Origin: Solenopsis invicta
Taxonomy: Eukaryota > Arthropoda > Insecta > Hymenoptera > Formicidae
Direction of reading: 5' to 3'
Assembly: GCF_016802725.1 (NCBI RefSeq)
Contig: NC_052669.1
Span: 12,892,770 to 12,956,769 of the forward strand
Length of the DNA: 64,000 bases
Under the pieces are notes generated by a model, which did not search any database, was not told where the DNA came from, and was given only the letters and a program-made list of their open reading frames with translations. Shown here piece by piece: positions 52,285 through 63,515 of the stretch; the stretch's first letter is position 1, and the number at the start of each line of letters is the position of its first letter. The translations under genes and the position numbers were made by a program.

Positions 52285-53721
52285 TGTAACATTACGACCC
52301 TCCACCGTACCGCCGCACCAGACCAAACAGTCGACCGACGTACCTAAGCCGAGCACATGCGTGCGCTCGGCAAACCATAACGCGACCACGTGCTACCACG
52401 CGCGACCGGCGCGCCACGCGCCGCGTTCGGTAAGCGTTCCCACTCCGGCCAGCCCGGCCGCGCGCGCTGATTGGTGCGTCCAGCCGCGCGGAACCATATA
52501 TATATTGGCCGGCAGTGCGCAGCCAACGTGAGATCAATCCGAATAACCGATCTCACCGGATCCTTTCCAGCACCGGGCATCAAGCACCTCTCCGAGAACA
52601 AATATCCCAGCTTCCGCCTCCGTACAACGGACATTCTCGACGTTCCCGAGGCCGGGTATACTCGGCCAATCTGATCCGCTCCACCGTACGACGGGCATTC
52701 TCGTCGTTCCCACAGCCGGGTATGCTCGGCCAATTCGATCCGCTCCACAGTACGACGGGCATTCTCGTCGTTCCCGCGACTGGGTATGCTCGGCCAGTCC
52801 GATCTGCTCCACAGTACGACGGGCATTCTCGTCATTCCCGCGGCAGGGTATGCTCGGCCAATCCAATCCGCTCCACAGTACGACGGGCATTCTCGTCGTT
52901 CCCGCGGCCGGGTATGTTCAGCCAATCCGATCCGTCCGTTCCGCACGTCCCCGGGCATTCTCGGGGACCAATCCCGCCGATCTCGTGTCCGGCTCACCGT
53001 ACCTCACGGGCTGTTCACCCCCGCGAGATGAGGCTACTCAGGCCGTCACCGTCGACGCTCGCGCAGCGCGGAACCGTCCGCCGCGCCGCAAACCGTCGAT
53101 ACCGCGATCGCAACCGGTCACCGTACGGGCCAATCACGGCCCATTTTACGGTCATCGGAGTTTGCTGCCGCACGGCAACTTTGATTGTTAATTCCGAACG
53201 CCTAGCGTATAGTCCAAATCCGTCCAAATCCGTTTTTTTTTGTTTAAATGTTAATTGATGTAAGGAATTATATTTTGTCCGGCCCGACCGATCGTCGTTC
53301 ATTTACTTTGCGCGGGTCCAATTATTGTTTAACCAAGCACTCTGATTATTAACTCCGAGCGCATAACGCATAATACGAGTCCGTTCGTTCGTTCTTTTGA
53401 GTTATCCGAATCCGTTCGTTTTTTTAAATATTAATTTGCATAGTGAATTATATTCTTGTCCGGCTCATCGTCGTTCGCTTACTTCGCGCGGATCCGATCA
53501 TTGTTCAACCGAGCACTCCGGTGGACTGTTATTATTTATGCATTCCAACGACATATGCCAAATATATTTTTGCGTTTCTATCTTTGTATCCAAAACACGA
53601 AGTTATTGTTACTACCAAAAACTCTGGCATCCGGCGAGCACATCCGAGCAACCAATTACGAAATCACGCCGCAACAAAAAGTACCTCAACATCCGCCGCA
53701 CCAAAAAGTACTAGCGTTACA
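52285..53721 (+). mobile_element. Solo LTR, diverged relative of the nested element's LTR
   Basis: TGTAACATTACGACCCTCCA to AAAGTACTAGCGTTACA, 1,437 bp, with the TGTAAC/GTTACA termini. TGGCTG flanks both sides (52,279-52,284 and 53,722-53,727). Shared with 13,044-14,562: promoter-region blocks (GCGCGCTGATTGGT, GCCGGCAG), the hairpin array, CCCGCGAGATGAGG, and the 3' end ATCCGGCGAGCACATCCGAG. It is more diverged, and about 53,220-53,330 is duplicated at 53,405-53,520. No internal region remains, as expected after LTR-LTR recombination. Confidence 0.88.
52620..52935 (+). repeat. 64-bp tandem repeat made of paired hairpins
   Basis: GTACGACGGGCATTCTCGTC recurs at 52,686, 52,750, 52,814 and 52,878, exactly 64 bp apart. 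Each is followed by a second hairpin of the GCCGGGTATGCTCGGC type and the linker CAATCCGATCCGCTCCAC or close variants. A single diverged pair (ACGGACATTCTCGACGTT) precedes them and a CCCCGGGCATTCTCGGGG hairpin follows (about 52,950). Confidence 0.88.
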
Positions 53722-54576
53722 TGGCTGAAACACTTGTATCTTCACAGATAAACGAGGTCGCAACAATCTCGACAAAATCCAGAGACGACAGATTCGCAGC
53801 TGTCACAGAAATTAAAACTGACTCAGATTCCGATGGAAGTGGAAATGGAACCGCAGCAGATAAGATTCTATTATAAACCCACCAGGCTGTTCAGAGAGTG
53901 TCAATGGCACCAAAGGAAGCTGTGAAGAACAAAGCCACAGTGGAGGAAGCCGAACAAACAGATACCATCTCAGCCAGCCAACAACAACATCACCTCAAGT
54001 ACCAAAACTTGTTAATAAACGTGCAATCTATTAATTAGTTTTAAATTCATTTAAATATTTCATAGCGAAACCCTACTTCACACTCAAATAGCAACTTCAT
54101 ACATTTTATTTTGTTTAAAAGTCACATTATCATGAATCAGACTCGACTCGCTCAAGACAAAACACATTTTGTCAATTATAGTAATTATTGATACTCAGTC
54201 ATTATAAATTTTAGTTTTTATTTACCGTTACCACCCTCAGGTAACGTTACAAGCTTTAATTTATTTATCAGATTGCGTTATGATTCAGAATTACCATGAT
54301 TGTGTCTTGATTCGTCTCGACGAGAAATACTTTTCTTATATTAAAGATCTTACATATCTTACTGTTACAATTTTCATTCAATTAGCATCTTACTGTTACA
54401 ATTTTCATTCAATTAGCATATTTGCCACTCAGAGGCATATTTTTAATTCTTATTGTATCAATGTTCATTTTTAATTCTTATTGTATAAATGTTCATTAAT
54501 AATCAACAAATTTATATACTACATGTGACAGCCAGAATGTAACTTATATTTTCACTAATTAGCACCATATCATTAC
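53722..54576. other. Unassigned sequence between solo LTR and BEL element
   Basis: The first 300 bases are richer in C and A (ATTCCGATGGAAGTGGAAAT, ACCCACCAGGCTGTTCAGAG) and may be a remnant of a retroelement gag, with no intact frame. The rest is AT-rich with small tandem duplications (CATCTTACTGTTACAATTTT and ATTTTTAATTCTTATTGTAT twice each). Confidence 0.35.
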
Positions 54577-55523
54577 TGTTCAGTGAACTCGGTTTCGGTG
54601 ATTTAAAAATTTGACGAACGAGCACTGGAAGCCGGTTTTTCTCAGAGAGAGAACGCGGGAGCTGTGAATTTGAATTCGCGCGATACTGCTAGCAAGCATT
54701 GAGAGCGCGAAAGACAGCAATACCGCGAACGACGAGGAAAGAGCGAGCGCGAGAGAGCGACGACGACATACGCGAACAGGAGAGAACCGAGAGGTGTGGC
54801 GCTCGAGTGCAGGAACGGACGACAGGAGGTGATCAAGGATGCACTAAATATACAGTTTTGTCGGTTCTCACAAAATGTTTATTATCACTTGTCACAAAGT
54901 TTCTACTTGCACTGATAACTCGGATCGAGAGCATTACAATGTTCGGTATCGATAGAGAAAAGTCTGATTCCGTTCGCGCGGTCACTCGTGCAAAAGAGAA
55001 TTTGAATCGCTCGCGTTTCTCTCGCTTCTGAGGCGTCGGGCTCTCGAACGATAGCACGAACCTCGGAAAAACGGTGCTCCGCGAAGGAGAGTCGGGAGGA
55101 GCGAATTGTTCCCGAAATGAAGATTATTGGCCAAGCGGCCCTTCTGATGGGAGTTACCGATTGAACGAACGAGCGCGTACCGTTCAATTCGGTGTTTTGA
55201 AAATATCGATGTTCGTTGACTCTCCTTCGCGCGCGCCTTGGCGCGAAACTTGTTTGCTTCGGAGATGAGCAAATTAACGGGCAGAGATGCTCGTGAAAAG
55301 AATAACATAATCCTCTGATTTGACCGTGACGGGAGACAAATAGAGATGAAAACAACTTCACAGATATTTACAAGTATCAGTGGCAAGATTGCCTTAATGA
55401 TTATTGCGAGGAACAGAATTATAATTTTCAATCAAACAATTCTTAGTTTTAAAAATTTATGCGATATGCTAAATTACAATATATATGATAAAATTTGCGA
55501 TTAACTACATTTGGTTCTGAACA
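54577..55523 (-). repeat. 3' LTR of the BEL/Pao element
   Basis: TGTTCAGTGAACTC to GGTTCTGAACA on the plus strand, with TGTTCAG/CTGAACA termini. Short frames within it are shared with the other LTR and reflect the repeat only. Confidence 0.95.
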
Positions 55524-55607
55524 TACCGCCCGCCTCGAAATATTCGTTTCGAAAGATGAACTCGGCGCCTTCCGAGTAAGGATAGAGCGAGGCGATCGAT
55601 ATGTGCG

Positions 55608-57950
55608 CTATTTCGGAGGCTCGCCGTCGGTGTTCGATTGTTGCTCAATGTCGATCGGCAGAAAACAAAGTTTACTCAGCGGACGCTTGTATTCCGACCT
55701 AGCTGTTTTTACGGTGACGACTGGCGAGAGCCCGTCGGAGCCAGGATGACACATTATTATACGGCCCAATTCCCATTTGCACGGCGGAAGAAGCGAGTTT
55801 CTAAGCAAGACTAGCTGCCCAACGCGAACATCGGTTTGAAGTCGGCGTCTCCACTTAGTTCTCTGCTGGAGAGTATTAACATAATCACTCTGCCAGATTT
55901 TCCAAAATTGTTCCGTCATCTGGCGAACGAGCTGCCATCGCGTGAGGCGACTTTCTTTAAGATTGAGCGTAGACGGTTCAGGGCGAGCGGTTAATGCACC
56001 GCCGATCAAAAAATGTCCCGGCGTTAACGGTTCATAATCGTCGAGCGGCGCTAGCGGCCTTGAGTTGAGGCATGCTTCGATGCCACAGAGGAGAGTGGAC
56101 ATCTCCTCGTATGTTAGCGTATGAGCTCCTATCACGCGACGGAGATGATGCTTGACACTTCGCACCCCCGCCTCCCAGAGACCGCCGAAGTGAGGCGCGG
56201 ACGGAGGTATGAAGTGCCAGCTGGTGTTGTCGGTGGCGACTCGATTTAGAAAATCCGAGTTGCGCAGCGCTGCGCGAAAGGCGATCGTCATTTCTCGGTC
56301 GGCGCCGACGAACGTGGTTCCGTTGTCCGAGTAGATGGACTTAGGAAGACCCCGTCGAGCAACGAACCTGGCATATGCCGCTAGAAACGCAGGAGTGGCG
56401 TACCCGTCTACAATCTCCAGATGGGCGGCACGAGTGGCCATGCAGATGAATATGACAATGTATGCCTTGCGCGACGCGATTCCACGACCGGACATAGATC
56501 GGATGAGAATGGGTTCAGCATAGTCCAGGCCGCAACTCAGGAAGGCGCGCGAAGGAGGTGACACTCGCACTTGAGGGAGATTTCCCATGAGTTGTGTCGG
56601 AATCGCGGCGCGTTCGTGTGCGCATACAACGCACTTATGAATCGCGGCTCTGACGACACTGCGTCCACGAAGCAGCCAGAATTCCTGCCGCAGCACATTG
56701 AGAGTCAGTTGAGTGCCAGCATGGAGTGATCGCAAATGAGCGTTCTGCACGATCAACTCAACCAACGGGTGAGATGTTAGCACAATAGGATGTTTGGTGG
56801 TGAACGGGAGCGGGGCATGAGCGAGCCGCCCGCCAACGCGAATTAGTTCCTCTTCGTCGAGGAACGGAGTGAGCAGATTGAGACTGCTTTTCGAGGCGAG
56901 AGGTTTTCCTGACCGAAGAGCGTGCCGGTCGAGTGGAAATGAATCTCTCTGAATATATTTCAGCCAAAAGACTCGAGCGTACCGGATCTCGCCAGCGGAG
57001 AGAGAGAGAGACCCGTCCCGCTGAATTCCGCGCGGCAAGGAGCGATCACGAGACACAAACCGCAGGATGTATGCCGTGACCCGGAGCAGTTTCGGCCATG
57101 ACGAATATCGCGAAGCAAGATCCCATGGCTCCAGCTGCTCGACCAGGTTCACGGTTTTCTCAGATCTTTGTTCGGGTAGCTCTCCGGCAGGAGTGGGGGC
57201 GATCGGCGATGGCCAGTCAGAGCTGGCGAGACGCAACCACGACGGACCACTCCACCAGAGATCGTGTGACGCGAGCTGACTCCCGAGAATGCCGCGAGAC
57301 GCGCAATCAGCGGGATTGTCATCAGTGGAGACGTGCCGCCAAGCGGCATTAGGGAGGCGGGTTTGAATATCGGCGACACGATTTGAGACAAACGTCCTCC
57401 ACCGCGACGGGTGTTGAGTCACCCAGGCGAGAACCACTATGGAATCCGTCCAACAGTAACACGGAGTCGTGGCGGGAAGCCGCAGTGACTCTAGTGTAAA
57501 TTCCACAAGGCGCGAGAGTAACACGGCCGCAGCCAGTTCCAGTCGTGGTACGCTCCACGGTTTTATTGGCACAACTTTCGATTTGCTGAGAAGCAGCATC
57601 GACGACCGTTCGCCCGATAACGAGGCTAAGCGAATGTATACGGCGGTCGCGTAGGCTTTCTGAGACGCGTCTGAAAATCCGTGTACTTCGCACATGACGG
57701 TGTCCGCACCCTTCCGTATCCACCGATCAATGAGGAGGCCATCGATGGCCTTGAGAGAGTTCTCGATCGACAACCACTCATCGCCTAGACTAGCATTAAT
57801 ATCCTCATCCCAGTCGACGCGGATTTGCCACAGCGTCTGAAGAAAGATTTTGGCGCGGATTGTTACTGGGGCGCTCCAGCCGAGGGGATCGAAAAGACGC
57901 GCAATGACCGAGAGAATCGACCTCTTCGAGGAATCGAGGATGGAACGGAC
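55608..57950 (-). pseudogene. BEL/Pao pol, C-terminal part: RNase H and integrase
   Basis: Joined to the upstream RT frame by a one-base shift near 57,940-57,950; from there the frame runs open to 55,608. Early part: FDPLGWSAPVTIRAKIFLQ, typical of the BEL/Pao RT-RNase H link. RNase H: CEVHGFSDASQKAYATAVYI, KVVPIKPWSVPRLELAAAVL, CYCWTDSIVVLAW. Integrase: zinc region NAHLRSLHAGTQLTLNVLRQ and CVVCAHERA, rve Asp in GLDYAEPI, Asp in YSDNGTTFVGADREM and Glu in FGGLWEAGVRSVK, then GIEACLNSRPLAPLDDYEP and LTPGHFLIGG. All catalytic residues remain, so only the frame break disables it. Confidence 0.93.
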
Positions 57951-59935
57951 ACGCGGAATTGAAACGCGTCCTGCGACGGACTCCAGCTAATTCCCAGAAT
58001 TTTCAGCTGCTCGTCTTCCTGCAGAGTTTTGCTACAGGCGAGACCGTGATTCTCTTCAGGAATGTCGTCGAGCAGTCGAGAGGAGTTGCTTGACCATTTT
58101 CGCAACCGAAACCCGCCCCGGCCCAACACCGCGCACGTCTGATCGCGCGTCTGACGCAGGAGCGGAATGTCATCGGCGCCAAAGAGCACGTCATCGACGT
58201 ATATGTTATCCTGAAGGACTGACATGGCGAGAGGAAATGCCGGTCCTTCATCGTAGAGAAGTTGGCGCAGTACTCGAAGCGCCAGGAACGGAGCGGCCGC
58301 GGTTCCGTATGTGACCGTGAGTAATTTATATTCGCGAGGGCAACTAGAATCGCTTTTGCACCAAAGAATGCGTTGATAATTCACGTCCCGCGGATCGACA
58401 AGAATTTGTCGATACATTTTTGCGATGTCCGCTGAATAAACGTATCTGAATTGACGCCAACGCAAAATAACCGCGGTTAACTCGGTCTGAAGCTTCGGTC
58501 CAGCCAACATATGGTCATTTAGTGAGGTCGCGTTGGAGGTAATGCTCGATGCATTAAATACTACCCTGAGACGCGTAGTGCTACTTCCGTCGCGGATGAC
58601 AGGATGATGAGGAATGAATACGCATTGAGACAATTCGGAGAGCGGAGGCGACTCCCGCATGTGCCCCATCTCTTCATATTCGCGTAAAAATTCCGAATAC
58701 TCCTTCTGAAGATCCGGCGATTTTTGAAATCGACGAAGTAAGCTGCTGAGACAGCGAGCAGCGGTGCCGCGAGATGATCCGATTTTGATCGGCGAACCAT
58801 TTTTGAATGGTAGACGGACGATGTACCGCCCATCAGAGCAACGCGAATGCGTTTTAAGAAAATGCTCCTCGCACTGTAACTCGTCCGGAGTGAGTACCAC
58901 CTTCCGCGGAATCTCCTCCACTTCCCAGAATCGTCTCAATGCCTGGTCAAGGGTGGGCGAATCACCGCGTGAGCACGTTACTTGCGAGCAACAATGAACG
59001 GATGCCGACGAGAGGAACGGCGAAGAGGACGTCGGTCCGGAGAGTACCCATCCAAAGATGGTGTTCTGCGCGTAAGGCTGACCGAATTCTCCCTTCCGAC
59101 GGCCATCGAGGAGAATCTCACCGTAGAGATCGGCACCGATGATAACTTCAATCGGCGCGGCGCTTGTTGGATCTGAGTCGGCCAGCGAGAGGCCGTCTAA
59201 ATGACTCCACGACCCTTGAGACGCGGCGCGCGACGGAGAATATGGTGTGAGTGAGCGCATGATAGTCGCAATGACTGAAAAAGCCGGCTCGGGCGAATAT
59301 ATCGACGAGATTTCGAATTTAGCGGCGTATCTACACGATCCGGCATCCACGCATCCGACCCCGGAAATCGAGACAGGTAGACGAAGGCGCCGCAATTTCA
59401 ATTCCCGACTTAAACGTTCTGAAATGAGCGTAAGTTCCGATCCAGGGTCGAGGAGAGCGCGAACGGTGCGCGTTCGACCGAGGGGGGAAGTTACAAGAAT
59501 TTGTGCGGTGGCAAGAAACACCGGCGGTCGAGATTGGAAATCGCAAGCCGCGGACATCGAAATTGCAGTTGAGACTTCCGTCGTTTCGGAGAGCGTCGAC
59601 GCGTTTGGAGCGACGGCGGTGACCGCAGACACGGAACCCGGGTCAACGTGAAGGAGAGTGTGATGTCGTTTTTGACATGTCCGACATGAATACTTGCTCG
59701 GGCAAGATTGAGTGGCGTGCTTCGTACTTAGACAGTTCAGACAGCGCTTTGCCTGTTTGACTACCTCCACTCGTTGACTCGGACTCCGGTTCAAAAATTG
59801 AGCGCATTTATTTACATAGTGAGAAGCGTTACAAAGCGGGCATGAGATCGTAGATGCAGTTGAAGCCGTCATTTGTGATCCCTTCGCACGGCTGGTCGAG
59901 GTGGTCGAACTTGAGGGACTGAGTTCTTCTAGCGC
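57863..59935 (-). pseudogene. BEL/Pao zinc-knuckle gag end, protease and reverse transcriptase
   Basis: The frame is open from at least 59,935, where it meets gag in another phase, to 57,863. Knuckles: CPLCNASHYVNKC, CLNCLSTKHATQSC and CRTCQKRHHTLLH. Aspartic protease: VRALLDPGSELTLIS, with the BEL/Pao DPG in place of DTG. RT: EEMGHMRESPPLSELSQCVF, RLRVVFNASSITSNATSLND, SADIAKMYRQILVDPRDVNY, and the catalytic NIYVDDVLFGAD, then GFRLRKWSSN. The last 30 codons after about 57,950 are out of frame with the family. One one-base shift at each end separates it from gag and from RNase H-integrase. Confidence 0.93.
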
Positions 59936-60822
59936 GCGAGCGCGTGCTGCAAGGAATTGTCAAGATCCTCGAACGTAGGAATGGTCGCGTCTTCGCTTCC
60001 CTTTAGTTTCCACGCTTTTCGCGTAGAGCTATCGAGCCTTCGCGAGACTGTGTGAACTAGGATGTCACTCAGAATCTCTTCGAAGGATCTGTCCAGCTTT
60101 TTCAGCGAAGCGATAGCGCGATTCGCCTTATCGCGAAGGTCGTTTAATTCAGCCGCCGACTCCCGATTGACTGAAGGCAGATTGAGCAGCGCGGCAATGT
60201 GAACGTCGACGAGGCGACGCTTATTATCGTAACGCGAGAGCAGAATCTTCCACGCGATGTCAAAGTTATCGGCGGTGACTGGTACAGTCTTAATCGCGTC
60301 GAGAGCGCTACCCGTTAGACTTGACGCTAGAAAGTGCATGCGGGAAAACGCGGTTAATTCCTTGTTTTGAATTATCAGCGAAGAAAAACGATCGCGAAAA
60401 CTCTCCAAATCTTCGGGTTTGCCCGAGAATGGTGGAATTTTAATCGGCGGTAAGTGAGACACGGAGGAGGACGCGGGATCCGCGTATCGAAACGTAGGAC
60501 TTGCCAAGGAAGCTGCGGGCGACACGGGCTCTAATTCCTCCAGGCATTCCGTAATGTAGTCGAGGGCCGTCCGGATAAGCTCCTCGTGTTCGTTGAACTG
60601 CTGCAGTGCAAAGTACTCGATACCCTTCTTCTGATCCTCGGGAGTGATATGCATCAGGGCTGCATGGGCGTTTACGCACTAGCCCCAGGCGTCCTTGAGC
60701 GCGTTGATTCTAGATCGAATCTTCGCGGGAGTGTAGTTATTCCTTCCCAGTTTTTTGAAATTGGAAAGAGCGTTCGCGATCGAATGAAGCAGCGTCTGCT
60801 GCTTCGCTAGCAACTCGGTCAT
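59929..60822 (-). pseudogene. BEL/Pao gag, one nonsense codon
   Basis: Starts at ATG 60,822 (TELLAKQQTLLHSIANALSN). A TAG in the same frame at 60,679-60,681 interrupts it; the frame continues from 60,654 with EDQKKGIEYFALQQFNEHEE and the capsid block LPPIKIPPFSGKPEDLESFR, FSRMHFLASSLTGSALDAIK, WKILLSRYDNKRRLVDVHI. This is the DUF1759-type gag of BEL/Pao elements. A one-base shift near 59,935 makes it stop at 59,929 instead of running into the zinc-knuckle region. Confidence 0.93.
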
Positions 60823-60907
60823 TGTCCCGGTCGTCAATCACAACTGCACTGATTTGATGTTGAGAAATCGTCCTGTTCGGCGCGATAATATCACGAAACT
60901 CACCACG

Positions 60908-60925
60908 ATCCGGCTCGAAGGACCA
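60908..60925 (-). promoter_or_regulatory. Primer-binding site of the BEL/Pao element (tRNA-Tyr type)
   Basis: Three bases inside the 5' LTR the minus strand reads TGGTCCTTCGAGCCGGAT, complementary to the 3' end of tRNA-Tyr as I know it. It sets the leftward orientation. Confidence 0.82.
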
Positions 60926-60928
60926 AAA

Positions 60929-61877
60929 TGTTCAGTGAACTCGATTTCGGTGATTTAAAAATTTGACGAACGAGCACTGGAAGCCGGTTTTTCTCAGAGA
61001 GAGAACGCGGGAGCTGTGAATTTGAATTCGCGCGATACTGCTAGCGAGCATTGAGAGTGCGAAAGACAGCAATACCGCGAACGACGAGGAAAGAGCGAGC
61101 GCGAGAGAGCGACGACGACATACGCGAACAGGAGAGAACCGAGAGGTGTGGCGCTCGAGTGCAGGAACGGACGACAGGAGGTGATCAAGGATGCACTAAA
61201 TATACAGTTTTGTCGGTTCTCACAAAATGTTTATTATCACTTGTCACAAAGTTTCTACTTGCACTGATAACTCGGATCGAGAGCACTACAATGTTCGGTA
61301 TCGATAGAGAAAAGTCTGATTCCGTTCGCGCGGTCACTCGTGCAAAAGAGAATTTGAATCGCTCGCGTTTCTCTCGCTTCTGAGGCGTCGGGCTCTCAAA
61401 CGATAGCACGAACCTCGGAAAAACGGTGCTCCGCGAAGGAGAGTCGGGAGGAGCGAATTGTTCCCGAAATGAAGATTATTGGCCAAGCGGCCCTTCTGAT
61501 GGGAGTTACCAATTTGAACGAACGAGCGCGTACCGTTCAATTCGGTGTTTTGAAAATATCGATGTTCGTTGACTCTCCTTCGCGCGCGCCTTGGCGCGAA
61601 ACTTGTTTGCTTCGGAGATGAGCAAATTAACGGGCAGAGATGCTCGTGAAAAGAATAACATAATCCTCTGATTTGACCGTGACGGGAGACAAATAGAGAT
61701 GAAAACAACTTCACAGATATTTACAAGTATCAGTGGCAAGATTGCCTTAATGATTATTGCGAGGAACAGAATTATAATTTTCAATCAAACAATTCTTAGT
61801 TTTAAAAATTTATGCGATATGCTAAATTACAATATATATGACAAAAATTTGCGATTAACTACATTTGGTTCTGAACA
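60929..61877 (-). repeat. 5' LTR of the BEL/Pao element
   Basis: 949 bp, almost identical to 54,577-55,523. Differences noticed: T/C in GAGCATTACAATG, C/T in GGCTCTCGAACG, small changes around GTTACCGATTGAACG, and one extra A near the right end. Confidence 0.95.
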
Positions 61878-62198
61878 ATTACATTGATTAGTTTGTTAAC
61901 CTTTGTTACAGATTTATAGTATGCAACAATAATCATTTTTATAATATTTAAGATAGACTCGGCAGTATTAAAATTAGAAAATAAAACGTAGGAAATGCGA
62001 GTAAAACGCGGTAGTTGGTGCGTCAATAATAATAGTACATGTATTTCGCTATTAGTATATAAGTATGAATACAAATATCGGACGTGTTTCGACTTCTCTT
62101 GAAGTTATTTTCAACGATGAAATTCCATTAAAATGATCATTGTGTGACGTGGTGGTCGTATTAAATAAAAGAAACACACATTTTAAGCCTGACATACG
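61878..62198. other. AT-rich flank, possibly 5' region of a Penelope-like element
   Basis: No gene. The last part (about 62,160-62,198) leads directly into the Penelope-type frame, so the 5' end of that element probably lies here. I looked for a hammerhead ribozyme core and did not find a convincing one. Confidence 0.4.
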
Positions 62199-62922
62199 TT
62201 GTCTCCGACTCGAGGACGAACGTTGTTGTCAAAGTGGAAGAATCTAAATTATATATCAAACTCTAATTACAAAAAAATTTTCTGTAGCAATGGCTTAATA
62301 TCTAGAGCCTACGGTCTTCCAAAAATACACAAGGCAAACTGCCCCCTTAAGATCATTGTGTCATCGATTGACAGTCCTTTATACGAGTTGGCAACGTTTT
62401 TACATAAAATACTTTCCACTAATATCGTACCAGGTCGTGAGCACATTGACAACAGCTTCAAGCTGGTAAAGAAATTAAACAATTCACAAATTAATAGTAA
62501 TTTCCGATTAATATTATTAGTATTGTGTCATTGTTTACAAACGTTCCCACAGAACTGGCTGTTAACAGTATTTACAAGAGATGGAACCTCATCTCACAAC
62601 ATTGCAAGATTCCTCGAGACGAATTTGTGGGCGCCATTCGCTTTGTTCTTGACTCAACTTTTATTAAATTTGACATCAATATTACAAACAAAATTTCGGG
62701 ATTCCTATGGGCTCTCCGCTATCGCCTATCATTGCCAATTTAGTTATGCAGGATTTGGAGAGTGAGATGCTCGAGACAATTAATTTTCCTGTAGCTTTTT
62801 ATTACCAATATGTAGACGACATTGTCACAGCAGTGCCACCACCGTACATTGATACGTTATTGAATAATTTCAATGCAATTCATCTATTACGTCCAGAGTC
62901 CTCGAGTGAGTCTCAACGTTAA
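62199..62922 (+). pseudogene. Penelope-like element reverse transcriptase fragment
   Basis: Diagnostic blocks in shifting frames: ISRAYGLPKIHKANCPLKII (about 62,302), SSIDSPLYELATFLHKIL, then MSLFTNVPTELAVNSIYKRW (62,525), FVGAIRFVLDSTFIKFDI, then MGSPLSPIIANLVMQDLES (62,707) and the catalytic FYYQYVDDIVTA (about 62,800). At least two frameshifts are needed. It stops after FNAIHLL with no thumb or GIY-YIG nuclease, so it is truncated at the 3' side. Confidence 0.9.
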
Positions 62923-63442
62923 TTTATATTACAAGAGATTATGGAGAGGCTTAGGGTAGGACGGAACAAACAGTTGGTCTCGAGCACACATGTTACAGGG
63001 CGTGTGCGTCGAGTCAAACGTAGCAAGTGAGCTTTAAAGCTCAGTGTCACAGTGTGACGCTTACTCGAACTCGCACGTTTGTCTGGTCCTTATTTTTTGT
63101 AAACAAATCAAATCGTTTTTACACGAGATCGGACTTAGTACTACCCTTTTTAGGAGCAAAGAATTGGAGGTGGTCAAAATAAATTAAGTAGAATAATTAA
63201 AGATAAAAATTACATTTTATTCTAATATAGTAAGAAAGATAAAAATAAATTGATTAAAGTGCTTATAAAAGTAATATAAATTGGTTACAAAAATTAACAT
63301 TTCTATTCTAATAAATATAAGTAATTAAATAAAAGTTTTACGGTAAATTAAGGAAATTTTAATATAAAGAAAACATTTAATTATAAAAGCTTACATTCTA
63401 TCAAAATTAACTCATTAGCTAAACTTTATAAAAATATACGTG
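62923..63442. other. Intergenic DNA with a short perfect palindrome
   Basis: GAGCTTTAAAGCTC at 63,029-63,042 lies within a larger imperfect inverted region (AGCAAGTGAGC to GCTTACTCGAAC, with GTGTCACAGTGTGAC between). The rest (63,160-63,440) is AT-rich. No gene recognised. Confidence 0.45.
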
Positions 63443-63446
63443 TGTG

Positions 63447-63514
<68 letters not shown>
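63443..63514 (+). repeat. (GT)n microsatellite
   Basis: About 35 GT units with one GTGAGAGT interruption at the left end. No link to a splice site here. Confidence 0.9.

Positions 63515-63515
<1 letters not shown>

Larger units (their letters stand above)
54577..61877 (-). mobile_element. Full-length BEL/Pao retrotransposon, 7.3 kb
   Basis: Direct LTRs (54,577-55,523 and 60,929-61,877), ATTAC target duplication on both sides (54,572-54,576 and 61,878-61,882), tRNA-Tyr-type primer site, and leftward gag, protease, RT, RNase H, integrase in BEL/Pao order. The LTRs differ at about 8-10 sites by eye, so about 1%, a young insertion. Even so, gag-pol carries a nonsense codon and two frameshifts. 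Confidence 0.96.

Noticed and set aside
54699..55361. LTR frames of 110-152 codons shared by both BEL LTRs
   Set aside because: Conserved only because the LTRs are near identical copies; no domain, and several frames overlap on both strands.
62040..62130. Hammerhead ribozyme expected beside a Penelope-like element
   Set aside because: No CTGATGA/GAAA core with flanking helices could be found in the AT-rich flank.
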